From Platerodrilus igneus (Eukaryota > Arthropoda > Insecta > Coleoptera > Lycidae), in NCBI GenBank assembly GCA_036346225.1, contig JARFIW010001108.1, forward strand, positions 6,036,501 through 6,100,500: a DNA stretch of 64,000 nucleotides. The letters run 5' to 3'. Below are positions 22,700 through 35,300 of this stretch, one piece after another. Position 1 is the stretch's first letter, and each line of letters starts with the position of its first letter. Both the position numbers and the translations under genes were made by a program. The notes under the pieces are model-generated. The model had not been told where the DNA came from, made no database searches, and saw nothing but the letters and a program-made list of their open reading frames with translations.

Positions 22700-23308
22700 A
22701 AAAAAAGAGTGAGCAAAGGGGATCACTTATTTGTTACTCATATGTCACTCACTTACGAGTGACTAATAGTAGTGTTAGTTTTTGTGAATAGAGTTATAGA
22801 GAAATTACTATTATACCTAAGGTTAATGTGAGTGCCCATTTAGAGACGTTTATCAATTCCACACTTAACCTAAAAATAACAAATTTTGAAAGTTAAATGT
22901 CATTGTCAGGATGACAGTGACAGTTAAAATTACTACACCCGGTTAGGACATATGTTAATTCATAACCTTTTTAAGATGAGTCATTCCCAAGATTAATTGA
23001 AATCTACTATAGGTACCTTCTTGGAGATTTTAAGTTCATTGGATGGATCCATTATTAGGATAATTATCATGTATATCACTGCCAATTTCCAAAAATAAGC
23101 ATGCACCTAAAATGAAAATAGCAACTTATCTCAATTATTCTGCCTTGAATTAGCAGCTCCCGCATTTTATTTGGTAGTAGGGACAAACATGAGTATAACT
23201 CTTCAAATAAACATTGTAGAATCACATTAATAGATTAAACCAGCACTAATTTGCAGTAGTTGTGAAATCTTTGCATTCTTTGTGGTGTTTAGTAAGTGCG
23301 CCGATGAA
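22700..23308 (+). other. region upstream of the SMYD gene; no gene seen
   Basis: AT-rich. Imperfect 'agtgag...ctcact' inverted repeats occur at about 22707-22765. It must contain the promoter and 5' untranslated sequence of the SMYD gene if exon 1 is correctly placed at 23309, but I see no clear core promoter element. Confidence 0.4.
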
Positions 23309-23332
23309 ATGTTTAAGAACCACAGGAAAAAG
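23309..23332 (+). CDS. SMYD gene, proposed first coding exon
   Basis: ATG at 23309-23311 opens eight codons (MFKNHRKK) ending exactly at a good donor, AAG|gtatgt. Its phase (0) matches the next exon, which starts KSRSKSRSQS after 'ttttttccag'. The basic composition runs smoothly across the junction. A longer 5' exon using another start cannot be excluded. Confidence 0.55.
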
Positions 23333-26300
23333 GTATGTTTAAAATAAATAAATTGAGTACGTGCAATTGATTTATTATAATCTTGATTTTAGCGCATCTT
23401 GTTTCTTAATTTAATCGAAGACACTTCTTGAAATTGACAAGCTTCCTAAAGCCTTGCGTGTTTTCGGTTTTTTACACAAGCTATAAGTAAAAACAAAATT
23501 TAGTCATTTCCTTTCTATTATTTATATAAGCTTCTGTTTTAAATAATTACTTACAACTTGAATCACTGCCAATAGTTAGAGGTTAAAATAAATCTAAAAC
23601 ATGTAAAATATCAAATACTTTTAATTTTATGCCCATTTTTTCCAGAAAAGCAGGTCGAAAAGTCGATCCCAATCAGTTTTCAGTGGTTCTAGTAAGGAAG
23701 TACGTTTTGAAGAACCACCCTCACCTGATAACTTTGCCATTAAGACATCTCAATACATGGGAAGGTAATTTACCAATTAAAACAGTCTTAAAAAATTAGC
23801 AACTTTAAATGTAATAAACTGAGGTTTAATTGCCACTAACATATAAATCTAAACGCAGTTAAGAAGAAAAATTTGTGAATTTTGGCTTGAGGCCAAAAGT
23901 AAACATAATAAATTGCATTAATAATGTAGTTTTGAGCGTAATGTTCATATTGATACTATTTCAATCATTAAACCAGTACGGATTTTATTTTGTAAATATA
24001 TTTTTAGGTATATGGTTGCAGCAAAAGATTTTGAACCAGGAGAAATCATTTTGAAAGAAAGCCCTTTAGTTATCGGACCTTGCACGAATTGTAAAGTACA
24101 ATGTTTAGGCTGTTATAGGGTTCTAGAGGAGTCTGGAGAATATTTCAAGTAAGTTTTTATAAAATAGTGTAATGAACTTCTTGTTACTGTTCTTTATTGG
24201 TTGAAGTGTTACGTGCTGAATTAACGTATATAACCTGAATTAATTTTACTCTACAACAGCGAAGTGGCGTAGCAGTAAAATAGTGCACCGGCTAACTTTC
24301 AGTTGTGCGGGATAGTTCTTATAAGCAAATGCAAAACTTTTAGGGTGTTGAAGTGTACACCTGACATTAGGCCTTATTCAGCAATAATATGACACTACTA
24401 GTTTACATAAATGTGACAAGTAGTATCAAGACCTAAAGCTATAGTAACAACAAAAAGGATCCATTAGTACAAAGTAGTAGGGACCTAGGAAGGTAACTAA
24501 TTCACAACATTCACTCCAGCTTTAAAATCTTACGTAATCCGATAAATACTTCGGTTCCCGACGCGAGCGACGTTCCATATAGGTCTAAGATGTAGTGAGC
24601 TCACCGGGTTCGTTGCTCGAGATACTACTTCGCCGAAAATACTGACCACTAGAACCCAGCAGTACGGGGGGCAAAAATTGTTTTCTTAACCATCCTCCCG
24701 AGTCTTTACGCTCAAACGAGTCCCGCGATAGGCTTTTTGAGGTTTGGTTACTGTTAGAGATAGATATTATTATTAAACTGTTCTGCTATGCGTGTTAAGT
24801 GATTTGAGTTTTGTGTTGTTTAATAATAATATCTATTTCTAACAGTAACCTACATAAGGACTCGTTCGAGCGTAAAGACTTGGAAGGATGGTTAAGAAAA
24901 AAATTACCTCCTCCGCCGATTCGGAACGTACCTCAATTTCGGTATTGGTACTAGCCTCAGGAGCAACAGGGTCGTTAGACAGTTCTATTTTACTTTCCAT
25001 ACCAGTATTTAGAACGTCGTTATTAGTATCAACGGTTAAATGCAAGTGTTCCTTGTTTTCGCCTCAAGTAGCAAGTCGTCGAATAGAAACGGTGTCCTCT
25101 CTGCCAGAAGGGTAGCGAATATAGGCATAATAAGAATTTGTTTCTAATAATTCCACTTTTTCAAGCGGTGACTCGTATTTGCTATTTCTAGTATCCTTCT
25201 TTAGAAAGACTATTCTCGGTGTCAACAGCCAACTTGGCAAGGACAGCCTATTTTGCGAACGACGGGGATGGTTAAACATTCGTTCATGCGGAGTTGCATT
25301 CGTGGTGGTACAAATCAACGACCTTATAGAGTGCAAGGCTTCAGTAAGTACAGTCTCCCACAGGTCTTCTTTCAGTTTCTTTGATTTCAGCGCAAGCAAT
25401 ACACTTCTCCATATCATACCATTGTAACGCTCCACTTACCATTACCCCGCGGATCGTATGAAGTAGTCAGACTGGTAGCAATACCGCAGGATGTCAAGTA
25501 TGATTTAACTTCATTCGAAAGGAAGTTAGTACCACGATCGGAGTGGGCGTATGAAGGCATCCCAGATACTGAAAACACTAGCTCGAAGCATTTAATTATC
25601 GTTTGCGAAGATATTTCAGCACAAGCAAAAGCAAAAAGAAAACGTGAAAATTCATCAATTATGGTCGGCATATATCTATTGGCAGTAGGGATGGTATGGG
25701 TCCTTTGAAATCCACACTTAGCCGCTCAAAGGGAAAGGTAGCTTTAATCAGTGTATTCGTAATTTTGGCAAACATCGGTTTGATTTCACAAAACTCCCTG
25801 CAGGTCGCAGTCATTTTCCTTATATTATCAACCGTATAAGGTAAGTTTTTGCTTTGGGTCCAACGATACATTCTTGTAATTCCAGAATGGTACAGTGAAT
25901 TATGAAGTTCCCATAACTTTCCTTCACTGCCTGCTAGGTTTAAGGAGCACGCTCATGAAAACGCGATCGGCAGCCACATTCTTGTCGCCAGGTCTATAAA
26001 TGATGTCGCCATCTCATGATTTTGTCATTCTTTATCTTATTGCATGGTTTATCGCCAAACATGAAAGACACAGATTTTTGATCAGTTATAAGTCGAAAAT
26101 ATCTGTTCATTAAAAAATATCTCCATTTCCGCAGGGCTTCCATAATAGCACTAGCCTCTTTCTCCACAGCCGATTGCTTTTGCTCTACACCAGGGAGGGA
26201 TCTAGAAAAAAACGCCACTGGTCGCTCGTCTTGCGACAAAATCGCAGCAATAGCAAAATCAGAGGCATCCGTTTCCACAGTAAAGAGACCATCATCGTCA

Positions 26301-29300
26301 ATAGACTTTAACAGGTTTTGCTACATCCCTTTTAATACCTTCAAAGGCTGCGATTGCACTAGGTGCTATAGGAAAGCTCTTGTTCTGAACAAGCGGTTTA
26401 ATTTTACTCGAAAATCTCGATACCCATCTCGAGTAGTATGACAACAAACCAATAGCCCTTTCAGAGATGCGCTGATTCCCGGCACCGCAAGTTCCAACAA
26501 CGGATTAAGCCTATCAGGGTCGGGCCTTAGCGTCTTATTTTCAATCAAGTAACCCAAAATTTTAATAGTTCTCTGAGAAAATTTACATTTGTCTTCATTC
26601 AGTGTTAAACCGTGCTATCTAGCTGCTTCTAAAAATCTCTGTAAGGAAAGGTCATGCTCCTCTTGTGTTTTCCCACACACTGCAACATCGTCCAAATACA
26701 AATAAGTATCCTTGAGATTCTCAATTTCAATAATGCAAAAGATTTTGAACCTGAAAAAATCATTTTGAAAGAAAGCCCTTTAGTTATCGGACCTTGCACA
26801 AATTATAAACTACAATGTTTAGGCTGTTATAGGGTTCTAGAGGAGTCTGGAGAATATTTCAAGTAAGTTTTTATAAAATAGTGTAACGAACTTCTTGTTA
26901 CTGTTCTTTATTGGTTGAAGTGTTACGTGCTGAATTATCGTATATAACCTGAATTAATTTTACTCTACAAAAGCGAAGTGGCGTAGCAGTAAAATAGTGC
27001 ACCGGCTAACTTTCAGTTGTGCGGGATAGTTCTTATAAGCAAATGCAAAACTTTTAGGGTGTTGAAGTGTACACCTGACATTAGGCCTTATTCAGCAATA
27101 ATATGACACTACTAGTTTACAGAAATGTGACAAGTAGTATCAAGAACCTAAAGCTATAGTAACAACAAAAAGGATCCATTAGTACAAAGTAGTAGGGATC
27201 TACGAAGGTAACTAATTCACAACATTCACTCCAGCTTTAAAATCTTACGTAATCCGATAAATACTTCGGTTCCCGACGCGACCGACGTTCCATATAGGTC
27301 TAAGATGTAGTGAGCTCACCGGGTTCGTTGCTCGAGACTACTTCGTCGAAGATACTGATCGCTAGAACCCGGTAGCATCGGAGTAAGTGCCTCTTCTACC
27401 GATTCGGAACGTACCTCAATTTCGGTATTGGTACTAGCCTCAGGAGCAACAAGGTCGTTAGAGAGTTTCATTTTACTTTCCATACCAGTATTTAGAACGC
27501 CGTTATTAGTATGAACGGTCCAATGCAATTGTTCCTTGTTTTCGCCTCAAGGAGCAAGCCGACGAATAGAAACGGTGTCCTCTCTGCCAGAAAGGTAGCG
27601 AATATATGCATAATAAGAATGTGTTTCTAATAATTCCACTTTCTCAAGCGGTGACTCGTATTTGCTATTTCTAGTACCCTTCTTTAGAAAGACTATACTT
27701 GGTGTCAACAGCCAACTTGGCAAGGGCAGTCTATTTTGCGAACGACGGGGATGATTAAACATTCGTTCATGCGGAGTTGCATTCGTGGTGGTACAAAGCA
27801 ACAACCTTATAGAGTGCAAGGCTTCAGTAAGTACAGTCTCCCACAGGTCTTCTTTCAGTTTTCTTGATTTCAGCGCAAGTAATACACTTCTCTATATTAT
27901 ACTATTATAACGCTCCACTTGTCCATTACCCCGCGGATTGTATGAAGTCCGATTGGTAGCAATACCGCAGGATGTCAAGTATGATTTAACTTTATTCGAA
28001 AGGAGGTTAGTACCACGATCAGAGTAGACGTATGAGGGCATCCCGAATACTTAAAACACTAGCTCTAAGCATTTAATTATCGTTTGCGAAGATATTTCAG
28101 CACAAGCAAAAGCAAAAAGAAAACGTGAACATTCATCAATTATGGTCAGCATATATCTATTGTCAGTACGCGATGGTATGGGTCCTTTGAAATCCACACT
28201 CAGTCGCTCAAAAGGAGAGGTAGCTTTAATCAGTGTATTCCTAATTTTGGCAAACATCGGTTTGATTTCACAACACTCCCTGCAGGTCGCAGTCATTTTC
28301 TTTATATCAGGTAAGTATAAGGTAAGTTTTTGCTTTGGATCCAATGATACATCCTTGTAATTCCAGGATGGTACTGTGAATTATGAAGTTCCCATAACTT
28401 TTCTTCACTGCCTGTTAGGTTTAAGAAGCACGTTGTTACATGCCAAAAATTTGCATTGTAAGTTTCTAATTTGCGAATGAATTCGCGCCAATATTTTAAA
28501 AGACTTGTGCGTGCATTTCCTTCACTTCAGACAGTTGCGTCGGCACCCGAGATTACGCAGACGCGGAGTGTGGGAGTAAGTGATGATTTCCGTCACGTCA
28601 TGGACTAGTGAACGAAACGTCGAACAGTGTGGTTATCTGTGGTGTGCCTTTGTCTTCTTTTTCAGATATGTAGGTTTCCTGTCTCGTACCTATTATCGTT
28701 CCTCTTTACCTGGTTGATCCTTTATCGTACCGCTACAGAAGGAAGACAAACGAATCTGGTATCAACGGGGGCGAAGGCCTACTCACGCCCACAACGCCCA
28801 ACTAACGCCAAAATAGCTACAATGTTGTGAAGAGCTCCACAGTTTACGTGAGTACATTTTGTCTTTTCCTATAATCGCAATAAACATTTTTTGCATGTGA
28901 TACAATATGGAAACATAAATCTGACGTATATAATTGCGTCACGAAATATTACGTCAGATTTATGTTTCAAATTACTGAATCACATGCAAAAAATATTTAT
29001 TCGATTATAGGAAAAGACAAAATGTACTCGCGTAAACTGCGAAGCTCTTCACAACATTGCAGCTATTTTGGCGTCCGTTGGGCGTTGGTAGGCCTTCGTC
29101 CCCGTTGATACCAGTTTCGTTTGTCTTCCTTCTGTAGCGGTACGATAAAGGATCAACCAGGTAAAGAGGAACGATAAGAGGTACGAGACAGGAAACCTAC
29201 ATATCTGAAAAAGAAGACAAAAACGCACACCATAGAAACCACACTGTTTGACGTTTCGTTCACTAGTCTATGACGTGACGGAAATCACCACTTACTCCCA

Positions 29301-32300
29301 CACTCCGCGTCTGCGCAATCTCGGGCGCCGACGAAACTATCTGAAGTGACGGAAATGCACGCACAAGTCTTTTAAAATATTGGCGCAAATTCACTCGCAA
29401 ATTAGAAACTTACAATGCCAATTTTTGGCATGTAACAACGTTCGTGAAAACGCGTCGGCAGCCACGTTCTTGTCGCCAGGTCTATAAGTGATGTCGTATT
29501 TATAGGAGGGCAATTCCAGTCGCCATCTCATGATTTTGTCATTCTTTATCTTATTGCATGTTTTATCGCCAAACATGAAAAACACAGATTTTTGATCAGT
29601 TATAAGTCGAAAATATCTGTTCATTAAAAAAATGCTTCCATTTCCGCAGGGTTTCCACAATAGCACTAGCCTCTTTCTCTACAGCCGATTGATTTTGCTC
29701 TACACCAGAGAGGGATCTAGAGGAAAGCGCTACTGGTCGCTCGTCTTGCGACAAAATCGCAGCTATAGCAAAATCAGAGGCATCAGTTTCCACAGTAAAG
29801 AGACCATCATCGTCAATAGATTTTACCACAGATTTTGCTACATCCCTTTTAATACCTTTAAAGTCTGCGATTGCACTAGGTGCTATAGAAAAGCTCTTGT
29901 TCTGAACAAGCGGTTTAATTTTACTCGAAAATCTCGGTACCCATCTTGCGTAGTATGACAACAAACCAATAGCCCTTTTCAGAGATGCGCTGTTTCCCGG
30001 CACCGAAAGTTCCAACAACAAATTAAGCCTATCAGGGTCGGGCCTTAGCGTCTTATTTTCAATCCGGTAACCCAAAATTTTAATAGTTCTCTGAGAATAT
30101 TTACATTTGTCTTCATTCAGCGTTAAAACGTGCTATTTAGCTGCTTCTAAATATCTCTGCAAGGAAACGTCATGCTCCTCTTGTGTTTTCCCACACACAG
30201 TAGCATCGTCCAAATACGAATAAGTATCCTTGAGATTCTCAGTTTCAATAATGTTATCTCTCGTCCGTTGAAACGCAGCCACTTCATTCGTAACACCAAA
30301 TGGTATGCGGCAGAATTGGAACAGTTTCCCACAGGCTTCAAAAGCCGTATAATGTTTATCCTCGCGCCGGGAATCGAAGTATTTATCGGATTACGTAAGA
30401 TTTTAAAGGTGGGGTAAATGTTGTGAATTAGTTACCTTCCTAGGTTCATGCTACTTTCTATTAATGGATCCTTTTCTCACATTTCTGTAAACTAGTAGTG
30501 TCATATTATTGCTGAATAAATTGAAGTATAAACCTGACATTAGGATTTATTCAGCAATAATATGACACTACTAGTTTACAGAAATGTGACAAGTAGTATC
30601 AACAACCTAAAGCTATAGTAACAACAAAAAGAATCCATTAGTACACTGTAGAAGTGGCCTAGGAAGGTAACTAATTTACAACAGGTGTGCAGATTATAAC
30701 ACTTCTACTAAATACCTTTATACCTTCCTTGAAAGAATTTTAAACTCTTTTGTTTGATAAAATCATTGAGCGTCAACCTACTAGAATAAACTCTGATTAC
30801 AGCCTCCCTAGAAGATGGATACTCCGAAAGACGGTTTTACGGTTCCTGCTGCAGTAGAGATTGATGGAGTTTTGTGTACACGTTTCTCATCTTCTACTGA
30901 TTTATAATAAACGCACATAATGAAAAAACTTCAAGTCTTGTTCACTTAACCTGCATTACCAAACATAAATGTCACGATAAATAACAAACCAAAAAAAAAC
31001 GATGATCTGCTCCTAATTGGCCCAATATGCGTGTATCAAAAAAAACAAATTGAATTTATCAATTATAGACATCCAACCAAATTAACTTGTACTTATAAAT
31101 TATTTGGATATTATGTTGCTTTTCCATCTAAAAATTTGTGTTTGCAAAATAACCAACACTTTATATATTGATTTCGATCCTCTATGCTCGAATTACTTTC
31201 TCCATGCTAGGCAAAATTATTCGTTAATTTATAATGGGCTTTGAATAAGCGTGCATCAACGTAAAAGTCCTCTTAATAATAAGTGTTACGTCCAACCATG
31301 TACATATTAATTTAGTTTCTTTATTTAACATTACTATAGAGTTTTAGTTTATTTTGTTAATGGTAATATCTGCTCTGTTATTTAAATTTATTTGATAATT
31401 AACCCGGTCGCGTTATCGCCTTCAATGTTCTTCCTGTTTGCCGTATGTTTGGTAATTGCGCAGCACAGTCCATTGTCGCCGCTAGAACATATAAGTTTCT
31501 GTTTCGGAGGTCAGTTCCCGTCTCGGACTACCTCGCCGCTTTAATTAATTTTATGAGTGCAATAAGAAGTGTTCTGGATCCAAGAATCTTCACCGCTCTA
31601 ACTGGACATCAGGTAAGAGTATTGATGGCCGCATTTGTTTAATATCTGTTTGGTGATACATCCTCTTTTCTCCCTCTGAGTAGCTTTTATGTACTTGGCA
31701 ATAAGTTTTAATCATTTTTATTACTACAACCAATCACAATTATTAATTATACGGCAGCATGTAACGCTTAGAGGTGGAAAGCAAAAATTCTATAATCTAC
31801 AGGTTTTCCTTTTCCTCTTCAAAGCTTCAAACGACCTATTAGTGCAGGAAAAATGGTTGCAGGTAATCAAATGCTCCAACTTAGCATTGAATGAAAGCTT
31901 CCAACACAGGGCACTTTCACATGTAGCAGTATTTTTAATTCCGCGTTTCCACTCGCGTTAAAAATTTCTTTACTAACAATCCCAAGATTTAATACTGTCA
32001 CTTGAATTACGCGACACTCAACCTTATTCCGCACGACGATGATTGCGTGTTAATTGAATTCGAAACTCTATAACTGAAGATGAAAGATCGATAGTTCCAC
32101 TTTTTATTATTCGTGTGTTTTATAGGTTTTTCATATCAAGATCATTGCCTGTATTTTTTGTTGTCACGGGGTAATTTGTCTAACTACTCGATTTTCGAGG
32201 TCATCTTGTTTTTCGCACTTTTACATTGGATACCAAAAGCATCGTCATTTGTTTACGTTCGTAATTTATTCTTTGTGGCTGTAATTTATGAGTTTATAAA

Positions 32301-35300
32301 TATCGGGAGGCAATTTATCATAGTTGATGGTTCTTTGAATTCGCCTGACCTCTTAATTCCTCCCACGGTTTACATGATTTACATGATTACATAATTATTC
32401 ATGTTGTAGGGTGTGTTTGTTCAATTCCATAATTTAATGGTTAGTTTTGAACTCGTGTGAATATGTGTACTTCCTATATCGGTTCTTTATCGAGATCTAT
32501 TTGTATATTTCTAATTTATTACAAAGAATGTGAAGTCCCGATCGTTATTACTGTTTGTATAAATATGTACTAGGTGCCTTACTATTTTATTTCTTTATCC
32601 CAATTTAATATCATATTGGAATAACTACATTACTAAATGCACCCTACCAAAGCTTCTAAATTTTACAGGTAGCTTTTATGCTAAAAGCTCATTTGACTAA
32701 TTAAATCTCCTAAATTCTCTCCTATTACCTAATGTTTGCTTAAATAACGCACTAGCGTTAAAGCATATAAGACTGTTTTCTTACAAACACAGAGAAACAT
32801 CAATGTGCTGATGATAATTGTTACAGTATTTACACGCTAAATTCTTCCTAACACGGTGATTAAACTATAGTTGGCTACTACGTTCCATGGTGTAAATTTA
32901 TCTACACAAACACTTTTTTAATGCACATCAAACGTATTTATACGCTTTATCTAATGATTTAATGTTTGTTATTCGCGAATTTATACTTTGATCGAATCTG
33001 ATTGCTCTGTCATATTCAGCGGTTTTATATAAGCCACCAAATGGAAACCAGAGATTGTCAAAAGCCTTCTAGATTCCTCGCTTTTGTGCGCTTTATACTA
33101 GTTCTTTACGCGAGTACAGCCTTGTAGCTGTCAATCAATCCATTGTTGGTTTAATGTCTTTGCTCCTTTTGATTCTAGATTCTAAATTGTTTTATCTATT
33201 TATCTATTCTGAATAAAAAGTTATCGTCGCGTTAATTACTTAAAAGTCACGTACTTTGTATTGTTGCAATTTGCCGTAAACGTTTAGCCATGTCTTGAAT
33301 ATGGTTTTGCATTTTTGCCGTTTCTGCGTTTCTTACGTATTAGTTTAGTTCATCAATATACACTCTGTGGTTGTGTTTATTGCACAACGCTCTGCGTTTT
33401 ATTTTCATCCAAATTTTCAGTCTTGCCTATTTAACATTCTTATACTCCGTATTTATTACGTTGTCGGTTTTATGGAATCTGCTAGAGTACTACGTGCGGT
33501 AAAGAAAGAGAACAACTAAATCAACGTAAGTAGTCCGCTTCTATTACCACAACAACAAGAGGAACAAAAGATTACTGTGTTAACTAACTGGTTGTAGATT
33601 GGAGGGGTCAAAAAAAAATGTAAATCCTCAATACCAATTTACCTCGGAGGAATTTATATAGCAGTTCAAGTTGAAGTGTGTCATATTTTTCATTTCCAAA
33701 TTTTCATCTAATGCTGAACCTTTTTAATTATCGTATTTTGCGGTTTGTCTTCAATACAATGTTCCGTTAGAAGGACACGTTTAAAAAATGGAAAGTCACA
33801 ACACCTTCAATCGATGTTACAAATGAATGTCATGCATATAAACGTAAACAAAATACAACACTTTCTTACCGTAATGATTCATCATTTTAAGCGTTGCCAT
33901 TCATTTTATGTTCCGTCTGTTATTGTAGGATTAAAACTGCTTGGTAACGCTGACCACCATCGTATCATATCTCACTTGAAGTTGTTTTTATATTTAAATA
34001 ACCAAACGAACACTGTTTTTAAAAATAGATAATTAAAATCGTTGATGTTTCATAAGATAAAAGATACGGTCGAGAAAAATACAACCTTTTGTTTTTAAAA
34101 GTAAACGACAACTTTTACTAAAATGTAAGTATTCTACTTCGCTCAACCATATTTCTAGCAACACTGATCGATATGATATTTCTACTTCAAAGAAACGCAT
34201 ACGTCGATAAAGAACTAGAAAATATAAACCAAAACATGCAGAACACGTTGAATTGGTTGACTCTTTACGCGGCTTGAATTTATAAAAAAGTAGTAAAAGT
34301 AAATTTAACTAACTAGAAATTGAAAGGGGTTTAAAAGTAATGAGGGCTTACATTTTTAAATATGAAATAGAACGTAACAAATTCCCTTCAGCAAAAATAA
34401 AAGTCGGAATAGGAGACAGGAGTAACGGACCAAAAGGTACTCTACCAGGACAAACCACAAGAAAATGTGTTTCAGAAAACAAAAAGAAACACCAGAAAAA
34501 GAAAAAAAATGTTTTCCGGTTCGAAAACAAAAAAAAATGTAGAGGTCTATTGGACAGGAAAGGTATAAGGTAATAATCAACAACAAAGATAAAATGACCT
34601 AACACTGCAAAAGCCAGTGAAGGACGGATATCTCCTATAAAGAACCAGTAAAGTTTTTTAACCTCGGGAAAAGAATTGGTTTTTCGAGAACAAAACAAAA
34701 ATTAAGAAAAGAAACGAAGAAGAAAACCAACAGCAAAAGGCTAAACGCGACAATAACTGTCGAGCCTCAAATAATGAGAGGGAACGTCAAGAATGCAGGA
34801 TACAAAAATGGATGCAGTACTTCAAGCTATGGTAACAAAGAATCGTATCAAACGCACAATCAAAGAAAAAAAACCAAATAGGCCGACGAGTTGACTAAGT
34901 TCTAGTTTCCGAAAAAAAGAAGAAAGGTATAAAAGCACATACAATCGGGAAGAGAATCTAAAGTTAAATAAAGTAAGTGTGAGGACTGACAGTAAGAATA
35001 ACCAGTCAAAAGAAAGGAAGACAAATGTGGAACGAAGAAGTAATACTAAAATTTGAAAGAACACTTAAGGAAAAGCACAAGATCCGAAGGAAGAAGACAA
35101 AAAAGACAAAATTGCGTGTAGTTATGGTTGAGCATACGTGTGTGCGTGTTTGGGTCCACGTGTGTACGAAGAGTGTGTTGAGAGAGGGTGTTAGACCTCT
35201 GTACGCCTCTTACGACAGGCAGGTCGTACCGTGAGGATATTCTAATCTGGGGCAACTCGGGGATGGATACAACGAGCAAAAAGAAAGAAAATAAAAACAA

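Noticed and set aside
26736..26862. Second functional exon 3 used as an alternative exon
   Set aside because: It has lost the acceptor and the first residues and sits directly on RT sequence. A cryptic acceptor 'aaaag' has no pyrimidine tract.
34340..34573. Lys-rich open frame of 77 residues
   Set aside because: It lies in the purine-rich non-coding part of an LTR element, and related sequence at 40.4 kb does not keep the frame.
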